Origin: Paludibacteraceae bacterium
GTDB lineage: Bacteria > Bacteroidota > Bacteroidia > Bacteroidales > Paludibacteraceae
Assembly (NCBI GenBank): GCA_024400115.1
Contig: JAKSNF010000020.1
Coordinates: 1 to 39,636 of the forward strand
DNA length: 39,636 nucleotides
Direction: 5' to 3'
Positions 16,394-25,094 of this stretch are shown here, in pieces (the stretch's first letter is position 1; every line of letters starts with the position of its first letter). Under the pieces are notes generated by a model, which saw only the letters and a program-made list of their open reading frames with translations, did no database searches and was not told the DNA's origin. Made by a program: the position numbers and the translations under genes.

Positions 16394-18169
16394 TTATTGT
16401 ACATGAATCTTTTTAGTTCCTTCCTTATTAACTACAATATACATGCCCGATCCCGGAACCTTATCATAACGGTTCCCCATGAGGTCATAGACGCCTTGCG
16501 GAGCGAGGATGGTGGATTGTGGATAATGGAATCCGGTAGGAGGCGTGTGCTCCTTGGTGCGAACAACATGAATGGTGTTAAACTCATTACTCTTGCCCTC
16601 CTCATCTACATAATAGGTCTTCAACTCCAAGGTGTCATTGGCTACGTTTATGCGTGTGTAGGACGGCGCATCCGGTTGACCGAACTTGCCGGTGAATAAA
16701 TCAAAATAGTTCTCCATTTTGGTAATATCTTTTTGGGATTCCATCTTACTGCGTGTATAAGGATAATACCGCTTACGTCCACAGGTAGCGCCAATGAAAT
16801 AAAGCGTACCGTCATCCACACAATACGTACCTCCCTCTATACCGGTCATATTTTTATTGGAGTCTATTTTTACATGGGTAGTATCCGTTACCGAGCCGGG
16901 CACCACAGTCCGCGTCCAAGGATCTACCGGTCCCATCACCTCGTAGCAATGGTCATGACCTTGCAGAGCAAGATCAATCTGACAATCCGCAAAGATAGGC
17001 AACATCATCGCGCGGAAAAGAGGAGTCTCTTTATCCTCTTGGTGTCCCGAACCGGAGAACACATTCTTATGGCAAAGCGTTACGCGGTACTTGCACTCGG
17101 GGTGAGCTTCCACTTGTTCGCGAAACCAGTTACCCAAATCCGTCTTTAAATAATCCGACTGCATGGCTTTAATACGCTGTGTCTCTCCGTCTTGACGCCA
17201 ATAATCTTGCATCGAGTGAACAAGGAAAAGGACATCGCCGTAAACAAAACTATACACAATACCTTGGAATTGGGGTTTAATGATGAGCGAGCGTTGATTG
17301 AACGCATTATCGGTATTGAAATGCCAATCATAATTCAGGTTTTTGGTATCATCATGATTACCATCGGTAGGAACGATAGGCATCTGCGCGATGACGGGTT
17401 GGAGGGCCTCTTCAAACCAACGTTCCCATTCCCATTCGGTATTATTCACCGTTCCTGTTTCCACAAAGTCTCCGGGGAAAACGCAGAAGCGGACATCCTT
17501 TTCGTTATTAGCCACAGCATCTGCACACTTACGGGCGTTGTCAATATATATCTGATTTTGGATATGCGAATCAGACATATAAACGAAGGAAAAATCGCCT
17601 TGTTCTTCCTCAGCTGTAACGAACGAATATGGTTCGGACCAGTGCCCCTCAAAGCCAACGCGATAAGTATAAGTCATCCCCGGAACAAGGTCGGTAGCCA
17701 ATGCCTTATGGCTCATATAGTAAAAACTTGATGTAATAGGCAAGCCGGTTTTATCGGCTATTTGCGATTTAGAAACGATATATTTCAACTTCTTTGTTTG
17801 GGTGGCAGTTGCTTCCAATCGAGTTACATTTCCTTCGCTGTCCGTCAGTTCCACTTGTCCCTGCTCTATTCCATCATTGGTGAACCAACAGAATCCCATC
17901 TGTGTTTTCGGGTCACCATTCACCGTAGCCACAACGCAATATGGTTCGTATTTGGTTTTGAGATTGGCAACGGCTTCTTTAAGCGCCTGCATATTCGCTT
18001 CCGAAGCGTCCTCGCGAGCCGCCTCGCGAGCCGCCATCATGGTTACAAAACTGGGAATAGTGTAGTCCTCCATAATCAGTTTATCCGCTGCTTCTACATC
18101 TGGATGAACAGCCGACATAAGACTTGTCGTTAAAACGAACGCAAAAGAAAGAAGTAAAAGTTTTTTCAT
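16394..18169 (-). CDS. Secreted metallophosphoesterase, no beta-helix
   Basis: 591 aa. Signal peptide 1-20, then directly HPDVEAADKLIMEDYTIPSF, the linker that in the two larger paralogs follows the Ig domain. This is therefore the same module without the beta-helix and Ig parts. Purple-acid-phosphatase-like Fn3 about 78-185; catalytic domain about 193-470 with SDSH (199-202), GDF (233), GNHD (270-273), CH (365-366) and GHDH (404-407), all intact. The C-terminus ends in a longer sorting-tail form (VYDLMGNRYDKV, then GMYIVVNKEGTKKIHV), typical of type IX secretion domains. An in-frame heptanucleotide repeat (PQSTIL) sits just before that tail. It lies 23 nt downstream of the DUF4832-type gene and 15 nt upstream of the propeller gene. 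Confidence 0.92.
   Translation of the reverse strand: MKKLLLLSFAFVLTTSLMSAVHPDVEAADKLIMEDYTIPSFVTMMAAREAAREDASEANMQALKEAVANLKTKYEPYCVVATVNGDPKTQMGFCWFTNDGIEQGQVELTDSEGNVTRLEATATQTKKLKYIVSKSQIADKTGLPITSSFYYMSHKALATDLVPGMTYTYRVGFEGHWSEPYSFVTAEEEQGDFSFVYMSDSHIQNQIYIDNARKCADAVANNEKDVRFCVFPGDFVETGTVNNTEWEWERWFEEALQPVIAQMPIVPTDGNHDDTKNLNYDWHFNTDNAFNQRSLIIKPQFQGIVYSFVYGDVLFLVHSMQDYWRQDGETQRIKAMQSDYLKTDLGNWFREQVEAHPECKYRVTLCHKNVFSGSGHQEDKETPLFRAMMLPIFADCQIDLALQGHDHCYEVMGPVDPWTRTVVPGSVTDTTHVKIDSNKNMTGIEGGTYCVDDGTLYFIGATCGRKRYYPYTRSKMESQKDITKMENYFDLFTGKFGQPDAPSYTRINVANDTLELKTYYVDEEGKSNEFNTIHVVRTKEHTPPTGFHYPQSTILAPQGVYDLMGNRYDKVPGSGMYIVVNKEGTKKIHVQ
16507..16530. repeat. Heptanucleotide repeat, GGATGGT type
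   Basis: Three to four 7-bp units, in frame immediately before the C-terminal sorting tail of gene 16394-18169. Shares GGATGGTGGATTGTGGAT with the repeat in the alkaline phosphatase gene. Confidence 0.7.
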
Positions 18170-18192
18170 ACAAACAAAAATTTAAGTGTTCT

Positions 18193-19569
18193 TTATTCTA
18201 TTGTAATTTTACCCAATCGATTATATCCGTGTTTTTCGTTCCAAGTACCCTCATTGGCGCAGCGAATAGAGAACTCGGGATTATCATGCAAACTCTCACA
18301 CGGATCCGGCAGATTGAGGTAGAGTTTATATTCCCCTTTGGGGACGGAAGCAATATCTGCTCCGAACTTGAGTGAGATCGTGCCATTCTCCGGTAGCCAA
18401 AAACGTGGGTCGATATTGTACTGTTTGAACGTAAATGTAGTATCCTCATTAAGGAGGATGAGTTCCACATCTCTTGGGTTTTGGGGAGCAGCAAAGCCAG
18501 CATTATGCAAGTCTAAGTTCACGGTCAGATGATGAGAAGAAGGGTCTGTTAAGATAGATGCCTTATCCATCACTAATCGATATCCCATACGTTGACATAT
18601 TGCGTCCCAATGTCCAGAAGCCTTCCATTTACCGCGATTGTCATTCCATTCACCATTGTCACAATAAGTAAAATGATACCGTTCCATCTCTCGAATGGCA
18701 CGTTCGCCATCGGAATAGACGCAGTTCTGACAAATCTCGCCGCCCATAACGGTATATTTAGTATCCGCTTGCCAGAAGTAGCGTTCCGCGTCTTTGAGAT
18801 AAGTGCCATAATCATTGGCACTTGATACAAAACAATCGTTATGTCCTGCGATACGCGCCTGCGGTGCCTCGGTATGGGCGATAGTCACATCGATAGGTTT
18901 AATCGGGATATTCTTTATTTGCAGGTACATCCGCTTGTAATAGGGGGTGCGGACGGCTATCTGTCTGTTTTGAGGCAGAGCATCCAAGAGCCAGTTGAGT
19001 AATTCGACGCGTGTCATGAAACTCTGTTCCGTTCCGTCATAACCCGGGAAATCGGGAGAGGGTCCCCATTCTCCCCATAGTCCCAAGAAACCGGCTTCCA
19101 TACAGAAGATGACATCGGCATTCTTTTGAATATAAGGCTTGAATTGTTCCACATGTCTTTTGACCCATTGGTAGTTAGCCCCCACTTTTTCCAAGGGGTC
19201 TTCTTCGTTATAGCTGTAGGCAAAGCGCAAGATACACTTGCACCCCGCCTCGCGGAGGACTTGCATATTAGCATCAAAAGCGTCTAAATAGACTTGGTCC
19301 ACATCCCGATCGATATAGTCCATCAAGTAATACGAATGTTGCTGAAGAGTAATCTTCGATTGGCGGCGCTGAATATGATAGATACGCTCCGTCGGCGCAT
19401 TCGTAAAGGGGGCGTGCTCAAAGTAGGTAAGCAGTTTGAACCCGCGTTCAGGATTGGCAAAGTCCTCATGCGATTCCGTAAAAGTCACCTGCTGCACACT
19501 CTGTTGAGGGGTTGTACACCCTATTAACAATAGGCACAGGAGATCAACGAACAACCACTTTTGACGCAT
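18193..19569 (-). CDS. DUF4874/DUF4832-type lipoprotein, putative TIM-barrel glycosidase
   Basis: 458 aa from the ATG at 19567-19569, chosen because it gives a clean lipoprotein signal (lipobox LLIGC); an upstream in-frame start would bury it. The start overlaps the end of the preceding gene by 26 nt, suggesting translational coupling. Motifs shared with the paralog at 22571-24142: FANPERGF near the N-terminus, ILRFAYSY, AGFLGLWGEWG (Glu167), GHND, and MGGE (Glu278), then a C-terminal beta domain ending in RCANEGTWNEKHGYN. The barrel-like order and two conserved Glu residues suggest a retaining glycoside hydrolase, but this family has no activity I can name with certainty. It presumably acts at the cell surface on the locus glycan. 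Confidence 0.82.
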   Translation of the reverse strand: MRQKWLFVDLLCLLLIGCTTPQQSVQQVTFTESHEDFANPERGFKLLTYFEHAPFTNAPTERIYHIQRRQSKITLQQHSYYLMDYIDRDVDQVYLDAFDANMQVLREAGCKCILRFAYSYNEEDPLEKVGANYQWVKRHVEQFKPYIQKNADVIFCMEAGFLGLWGEWGPSPDFPGYDGTEQSFMTRVELLNWLLDALPQNRQIAVRTPYYKRMYLQIKNIPIKPIDVTIAHTEAPQARIAGHNDCFVSSANDYGTYLKDAERYFWQADTKYTVMGGEICQNCVYSDGERAIREMERYHFTYCDNGEWNDNRGKWKASGHWDAICQRMGYRLVMDKASILTDPSSHHLTVNLDLHNAGFAAPQNPRDVELILLNEDTTFTFKQYNIDPRFWLPENGTISLKFGADIASVPKGEYKLYLNLPDPCESLHDNPEFSIRCANEGTWNEKHGYNRLGKITIE

Positions 19570-22561
19570 GACGGTTCTTAACTTTGACATAAATGCCCGG
19601 TGAGAGTTTCTCTGTGGTGACATTGCGTCCAAACATATCAAAAATGCCATCCACATTACGATCTATCACTTGCGAAAGACCTACCATATAGGCGGTATGA
19701 GCTTTCGTGCGCTTAACGCAATACGTATAATAGGGTTCTGCCTTCCCCTCTTCATCCAGGCGGAAAGAGTTGGCCACAATGCTATCCGCAGACACGGTAA
19801 AACGCGTATAACTGGGAGAACCGGGTTGTTCAAACTTGCCAGTAAACAAGTCGTAATAATTCTCAACTTTATGCCGTTCATACCCGGCTTCCATCTCTTC
19901 CCGAGAGAAAGGTTCATATCGTTTGGCACCACAGGTAGCGCCGATGAAATAAAGCGTACCATTATCGGTCACAAACGTGTTATTCTCTTGTACGGAACCT
20001 TCCGCCACCTTCCACGAGTCTCCGTTCACGGGACCAATCATCTCATAGCAGTGATCATGTCCTTGAATGAGTAAATCCAATTCTATATCCTTAAACAGCG
20101 GAACCATACAAGCCCGATAAAGGGTAGCCTCTTCGTCTGTTTGGTGACCCGAACCGGCAAAGACGGCTTGGTGAACCAATCCAATACGCCATTTAGCCTC
20201 TGGATGAGCCGCCACTTGTTCGCGGAACCAATTCGCCACATCCGTCTGCAAATAGGTAGAGGTACCCGCCTCGTAATCATGCGATCCACGCCAATAATCT
20301 TGGTGCGAATAAACAAGGAAGAGTGCGTCGCCGTACATAAAACTATACGTTATTCCATCAAACTGCGGCTTTACTTTTGCCGTTTTATTAAAAGTGTTAT
20401 CCGTATTAAAGTGATACGTATAGTTTAAGTGATTACTATCGTCGTGGTTACCATCGGTGGGAACCACCGGCATAATAGAGAGCATGGGTTTCATCGATTG
20501 CTCGAACCAGCGTTCCCACTCCCATTCAGAATTGGCATTACCTCCGGATTCGATAAAATCGCCGGGGAAGAGACAGAAACGTATATCTTTCTCGTTCGCT
20601 GCCATCGCAGAAGCGCAAGTCTGAGCAGCCTCCACATACTCTTGATTCATTAAATGAGAGTCCGTCATATAAACAAAGGAAAAGTCCTTCTGCTCCTCGT
20701 CTGCGGTACGAAATTGATAGATTGAAGACCAATGCCCTTCGATTCCTACACGATAGGAATAAGAAACGCCTGCTTGTAATCGCTCCGCCTTACCTTTATG
20801 AGAGACATAAGAATAGGTCTGCAAAGCCGACATTCCCGTAGCCTTTAATATACCCGAAGTGGACACGGCATAGCGCAAATCTTTCGCCAACTCAGTAGTA
20901 GGAGTAATGGTTATTAAGGTTCCTTGCGATAGAGCCTCTGAAAAATCAGCCTCCGTGGCGTCTTGCTTGGCAATAATCTGTATAACGCCCTCTGTTATAC
21001 CCTCATTGGTAAACCAACAAAAAGCCATATTGTAACGAGGATCCCCATTAATATTGGTCACTACGCAATAAGGCTTATATTTGGATTGTAGATTATCAAT
21101 GGATGATTGAAGAGCGGCTAAGTTTTGTTCGGAAGAGTCATAACGCGCAGCCTCACGAGCAATCCACATAGGTATATAAGAAGGAATAGCATAATCCTCT
21201 ATCATCAATTTCTCGGCAGCCAATACTTCAGGACAAACATACGGTTTTTCCTTGGGGTTGACAATAACAATGTTATGTTTACGGATACGGCCATTGGAAG
21301 ATACAACATTCAGTTTCGTAGTACCTGCCGAAAGAGCCTTTACCAAACCATTATTAACCGATGCTATCGCCTTATGCTCCACATTCCAATAAAGATGTTT
21401 TTGGGTAGTATTCTCGGGGATAAGTTGAACATAAGCCAACGCCGACTCACCCTCAACCAATTCGATGGTATCTTGAAGTAAAATAATATCCGTCAGTTTA
21501 ACCATCGGAGCATTCGGATCATATTCATAACAACCAATATCAACCTTCTCACCAATAGACCGAGGTTTGCCATCAAGGTCATAAGCCCCGGGATCCAATA
21601 AAGTAGATCCTTTATCTATAATAAAAGAACCGAAAGTCAGATGGAAGTCTGCTGCCCTCATAGCCGCTATTTCTGCCTCGTTCTTAGGGACACCCACAAA
21701 AGGTGTAGGAGACATGAAGCGAGCAGGACGGGTAGATCCCCAATTATCAGCATCCAGTCGCCAAGAGAACATACTATTACCGCGATTGGAAGCATTTCCT
21801 TTAGAGTCCTTATTGCTATCCGAGATATAATCGCAAGGGTCTGTAAAACCCGGCTCATTCTTATTTCCCCAACAGAGGATATTATTCGAAGTAGATTCCG
21901 AATGCCAACCGCCATACTCGGCACCATAGTTACAAGCCGAAGTACAGTTGATTACTTTACCATCCAGATTACCATCTCTATGATTATAGATGCCTCCCGA
22001 ATTGGGCCAATCAGCCCGAGAGGGTTCATTATTATGCATCAAGCAGTTACGTACTATACCATTGGCATCATTCCATATAGAACAATCTACGCCGGAGCAA
22101 CCACGCGCTATGCAACGATCCACAAGACCTCCCATATTAAAGATAGCACCCGCACGACCAGTCGTGTAACAGAGTTCAACGATACAGTGGTCAAAAGTAA
22201 CATTCCTCGTAATATAAGCTCCACCTCCATCATCACTGCTATTGGCGTTACGAATAAGCAGGTCTTTTATTGTTGTAGGGTTAGCCATATCCGTAGAGCA
22301 ATAAACAAGGTTATGATTAAGACCTGTTCCGTCAAGAATCGTTTGGCCATAAACACCTACAATATGCACGCCGGATTTAACAGAGAGACGCTGGTTATAC
22401 ACCCCCTCCGATAGATAGATGGTATCTCCTACGGATGAGTTATTGATAACTTGCTGTACATCGTCTGTAGGAACAACCGACTTAGTGACTCCTAATATGA
22501 AAACAGAGTGACAAAGACAAGAGAGTATTACTAAAATGATAGATAGATTGCGGAATTTCAT
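19544..22561 (-). CDS. Secreted beta-helix / Ig-like / metallophosphoesterase fusion
   Basis: 1005 aa. Hydrophobic N-terminal signal about 1-25; parallel beta-helix about 28-345; Ig-like segment about 353-435 (ELVEGESALAYVQLIPENTT); linker CPEVLAAEKLMIEDYAIPSY; Fn3 about 495-620; metallophosphoesterase about 625-890 with TDSH (633-636), GDF (668), GNHD (704-707), His798 and GHDH (834-837). The C-terminus is the longer sorting-tail form (GIFDMFGRNV, then LSPGIYVKVKNRHASKVVV), the classic shape of a type IX secretion signal. Same architecture as 5223-8339 but in the other transcription unit, so the module has been duplicated. It follows 9 nt after the upstream DUF4832-type gene, and its 3' end overlaps the next gene by 26 nt. 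Confidence 0.92.
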   Translation of the reverse strand: MKFRNLSIILVILSCLCHSVFILGVTKSVVPTDDVQQVINNSSVGDTIYLSEGVYNQRLSVKSGVHIVGVYGQTILDGTGLNHNLVYCSTDMANPTTIKDLLIRNANSSDDGGGAYITRNVTFDHCIVELCYTTGRAGAIFNMGGLVDRCIARGCSGVDCSIWNDANGIVRNCLMHNNEPSRADWPNSGGIYNHRDGNLDGKVINCTSACNYGAEYGGWHSESTSNNILCWGNKNEPGFTDPCDYISDSNKDSKGNASNRGNSMFSWRLDADNWGSTRPARFMSPTPFVGVPKNEAEIAAMRAADFHLTFGSFIIDKGSTLLDPGAYDLDGKPRSIGEKVDIGCYEYDPNAPMVKLTDIILLQDTIELVEGESALAYVQLIPENTTQKHLYWNVEHKAIASVNNGLVKALSAGTTKLNVVSSNGRIRKHNIVIVNPKEKPYVCPEVLAAEKLMIEDYAIPSYIPMWIAREAARYDSSEQNLAALQSSIDNLQSKYKPYCVVTNINGDPRYNMAFCWFTNEGITEGVIQIIAKQDATEADFSEALSQGTLITITPTTELAKDLRYAVSTSGILKATGMSALQTYSYVSHKGKAERLQAGVSYSYRVGIEGHWSSIYQFRTADEEQKDFSFVYMTDSHLMNQEYVEAAQTCASAMAANEKDIRFCLFPGDFIESGGNANSEWEWERWFEQSMKPMLSIMPVVPTDGNHDDSNHLNYTYHFNTDNTFNKTAKVKPQFDGITYSFMYGDALFLVYSHQDYWRGSHDYEAGTSTYLQTDVANWFREQVAAHPEAKWRIGLVHQAVFAGSGHQTDEEATLYRACMVPLFKDIELDLLIQGHDHCYEMIGPVNGDSWKVAEGSVQENNTFVTDNGTLYFIGATCGAKRYEPFSREEMEAGYERHKVENYYDLFTGKFEQPGSPSYTRFTVSADSIVANSFRLDEEGKAEPYYTYCVKRTKAHTAYMVGLSQVIDRNVDGIFDMFGRNVTTEKLSPGIYVKVKNRHASKVVVR

Positions 22562-22570
22562 TTTCTTTAA

Positions 22571-24142
22571 TTATTGTATTTTTGTTCCCAGCATAGAATA
22601 TATGCCTTGCTGTGAAACGAACATTAAACGACCATCCTTAAGGATCTTCTTGTTTACAGGAAACGAACTACGATATACTTTCGATAAATCCGTTTGTATT
22701 TCTTCAATATTAGGATTGAGAGAAGCCTCGGAAGAAATGATTATTTTCAGATGCAAGTTGTTATATCCCGATGTCTCCTCCCAGCAGTCCTCATTGCATA
22801 ACCGGATAGCAAAGCGAGAGTCATTCGCTAAGTTAGGAGCATTATCCGGCAAGAAAAGGCAGACATCATAAATCCCTTCCGGAGCATCGGCAGGTACTTG
22901 TAATTTCTCGTCTATCAATGTCTGCTCATTTGACGACCAAAAACGGGGGTCGGAACGTAAGGGGAAGGTTAAAGTGTCTGTTTCATTTTTAAGCACCAAA
23001 TAGGCATGACGCTCGTTATAAGGCGTAGCATAACCGGTGTTGGCCATGATAAGGTTAATCGGCAGATTACCCCCGGGAGCCACCGAATCCGGTAAAGACG
23101 ATTTCTGTACACCAAAACGATAGCCTAAATGGGCAGAGATAATATCATAATAGGAGTGTCCATTGGCGTCGTATTCCTCTTTCCATTTATTCAACACATA
23201 AGCCGAGTAAGCATGATTGATATAAGAGAAATGAATATAATAAAACTCATCGTGTGCAATTTTACCGGTGGACCAGTCATTGTATATCTTAGTGGCATTG
23301 GCTTGATCCTTGGTAAGATCCGTTTCACCCCCATTGGGCAGATAACGACAATCACGATTGAGATAATACATATCACGCTTGCGATTAACATAGGTACCCA
23401 TATTGTTCTTGTCGTTCAGGATAGCATCATTATGATGTCCTAAACGCGCTTTAGGCGAGCCATTAAAGGCTTCCTGAGGTGTCAAAGGTACGGTATCTTT
23501 ATTGAGGTATTGTTGTTTATAGTTCGGTGTACGAAGTTGTATTGCGCGTGAAGCAGGAACCGCATCCAGCAATTGGTTAATAAGGTCAGTTTTGACCTGT
23601 TGTTTGATATTTCCGCCTGTACCCTGCGACGAGTAGTACCATTCTCCCCAAACGCCGAGAAAACCGGCTTGTACGCAAGAAATAACATCTTCTCCTTGAG
23701 CCAAGATAGGCTTGAGTTGCTCAAGATGTTTAGCCCACCATTCGGGGGAAGCGTCTCGATAAGGAGTGGTTTGCGAGGAAGTATAGGCAAAGCGGATAAT
23801 AAGTTTACCTCCCGCTTGGCGGCAGGTTTCAAAGTCTTGCAGAATAATATTAAGTGCATATTGAGGAAGATAGTCCTCGCGATAATTATTAAGATAATAC
23901 TCTCGCAAGAAAAGAGTACGTCTTAATTTACGATGAGCCTCTATGGTAGAAGCAAGAAAATTAGACTCCTGCTGCGACTCCTTAAACGTCTGCGATTCGG
24001 GATGATAAAAACCACGTTCAGGATTGGGGAAGTCTGTATAGAAATCCAAATCAAACCAGCGAACGGAAGCATAAAGAGGCGTTACAAGAGTAAATAACAA
24101 TATATGAACCGTAAAAACGGAAAGGAGAGAGAGTCTTTTCAT
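22571..24142 (-). CDS. DUF4874/DUF4832-type secreted protein, putative TIM-barrel glycosidase
   Basis: 523 aa. Signal peptide about 1-25. Shares with the paralog at 18193-19569: FPNPERGFYHPE near residue 40, LIIRFAYTSS, AGFLGVWGEWY (Glu167), RLGHHNDA, NGGE (Glu273), and a C-terminal beta domain with LCNEDCWEETSGYNN. The two conserved Glu at the ends of predicted strands are the best catalytic candidates. Unlike the paralog it has no lipobox and ends in the short tail (ILKDGRLMFVSQQGIYSMLG), so it is probably delivered by a different export route. It is the first gene after the internal terminator-like hairpin and presumably depends on read-through. The glycosidase role is inference from fold pattern and PUL context. 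Confidence 0.82.
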   Translation of the reverse strand: MKRLSLLSVFTVHILLFTLVTPLYASVRWFDLDFYTDFPNPERGFYHPESQTFKESQQESNFLASTIEAHRKLRRTLFLREYYLNNYREDYLPQYALNIILQDFETCRQAGGKLIIRFAYTSSQTTPYRDASPEWWAKHLEQLKPILAQGEDVISCVQAGFLGVWGEWYYSSQGTGGNIKQQVKTDLINQLLDAVPASRAIQLRTPNYKQQYLNKDTVPLTPQEAFNGSPKARLGHHNDAILNDKNNMGTYVNRKRDMYYLNRDCRYLPNGGETDLTKDQANATKIYNDWSTGKIAHDEFYYIHFSYINHAYSAYVLNKWKEEYDANGHSYYDIISAHLGYRFGVQKSSLPDSVAPGGNLPINLIMANTGYATPYNERHAYLVLKNETDTLTFPLRSDPRFWSSNEQTLIDEKLQVPADAPEGIYDVCLFLPDNAPNLANDSRFAIRLCNEDCWEETSGYNNLHLKIIISSEASLNPNIEEIQTDLSKVYRSSFPVNKKILKDGRLMFVSQQGIYSMLGTKIQ

Positions 24143-24157
24143 GGTTGTATGGTTTTT

Positions 24158-24231
24158 TAAATAAAAAGGGGGATAGGCGAAATGCTAATATCAATCAACA
24201 TTTTATAAGAAAAACACTTCACCTATCCCCC
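24158..24231 (-). terminator. Internal terminator/attenuator after the SusC-SusD-lipoprotein genes
   Basis: GGGGGATAGGCGAA (24167-24180) pairs with TTCACCTATCCCCC (24218-24231) over 13 of 14 positions, with a 37-nt loop. In the direction of transcription the GC-rich side is followed by TTTTTATTT. No promoter fits in the short space before the next ATG (24142), so partial read-through is likely, giving higher SusCD than enzyme mRNA. Confidence 0.7.
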
Positions 24232-24264
24232 AACAATTAATTAAGAAATACCTTTATGGTTGAA

Positions 24265-25014
24265 TTAGAGTTCAACAGCATTAATGGTTACAAGAGCCAT
24301 GTCAGCAACGCCGGGAACGGTAGCGCCATCTTCATCTGTGGTATCCTCTCCACGAGGCATGATTCCAACGGAATCCCAACCCTTTTGGATGTCAATACCT
24401 ACATAAACAGTACCTTCAGCCTTGAAGGGGAGGTTCTCAACCATAACACGGAACTCAACCGTATTAGCGGTGATCTTGCTGGCATCAACGAGTTGAGTGG
24501 ATATTTCGTTCCACAACCAATCACCGCTGGGCTCTTCACCAGCCCAACTGAATGCGCTGGGAGAATAAGCTTCTGCGGGTTGACCAGCCTCGAAGAGGAA
24601 ACCTTCAGCCAAGGTTCCGCAAGGAGTATTCCATTGACCGGTATAACCATTGGAACCGTCTTTGGTGAAATAAACGTGGAACGGAACGCCGGGAGCGCCA
24701 CCGAACTCATCGTCAGCAAGGTTCTCGTTAACATCAATGATGTCGCGGTCGAACTCAGCATAGATGTTGATATATACTTCATCAGCATATACCTTCATCA
24801 CTTTGAGACCCATGTACTCCGTAACAGCCGGACGGTTGCATACGAATACGTTAGGAAGATTAGCGTAATCAGCATCGCTACCATCAATGGTAACAGGGCT
24901 TACATACTCGGGTTCCGGATCGGGATCCGGTTGTGGTTTGGGATCATCTTTCGGTTTGCAAGCAATAAATGCTACAGCTGCTAATGCTAAAACAGCAAAT
25001 TGAAATTTTTTCAT
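24265..25014 (-). CDS. SusE-position surface lipoprotein, CBM9-like
   Basis: 249 aa from the ATG at 25012-25014; a GTG three codons upstream is less likely. Lipobox VAFIAC, followed by an acidic/Pro-rich linker (KPKDDPKPQPDPDPEPE) of the type that flags surface-exposed lipoproteins in Bacteroidetes. The body (VTIDGSDADYANLPNV, VMKVYADEVYINIYAEFD, VEFRVMVENLPF) reads as one beta-sandwich resembling CBM9/DOMON-like domains, with several Trp that could stack on sugar rings. It lies directly after susD, the usual place of SusE/F-type glycan-binding lipoproteins. Probable role: capture of the glycan at the outer membrane. It has no enzymatic motif. Confidence 0.82.
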   Translation of the reverse strand: MKKFQFAVLALAAVAFIACKPKDDPKPQPDPDPEPEYVSPVTIDGSDADYANLPNVFVCNRPAVTEYMGLKVMKVYADEVYINIYAEFDRDIIDVNENLADDEFGGAPGVPFHVYFTKDGSNGYTGQWNTPCGTLAEGFLFEAGQPAEAYSPSAFSWAGEEPSGDWLWNEISTQLVDASKITANTVEFRVMVENLPFKAEGTVYVGIDIQKGWDSVGIMPRGEDTTDEDGATVPGVADMALVTINAVEL

Positions 25015-25066
25015 AATAATCACGTGATTTTTAATTTGTTAATATTGTTGATTGATATTATCATAC

Positions 25067-25094
25067 ATGTTTGATGTATAATGTGTTATGTTTA
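25067..25094. repeat. Degenerate heptanucleotide repeat, ATGTTTG type
   Basis: Units ATGTTTG, ATGTATA, ATGTGTT, ATGTTTA. The last unit contains the susD stop codon. Same unit as the repeat at 32592. Confidence 0.6.

Noticed and set aside
24256..24984. A 242-codon plus-strand frame opposite the SusE-position lipoprotein
   Set aside because: The minus strand has a lipobox and a CBM-like body directly after susD. The plus frame is a shadow.
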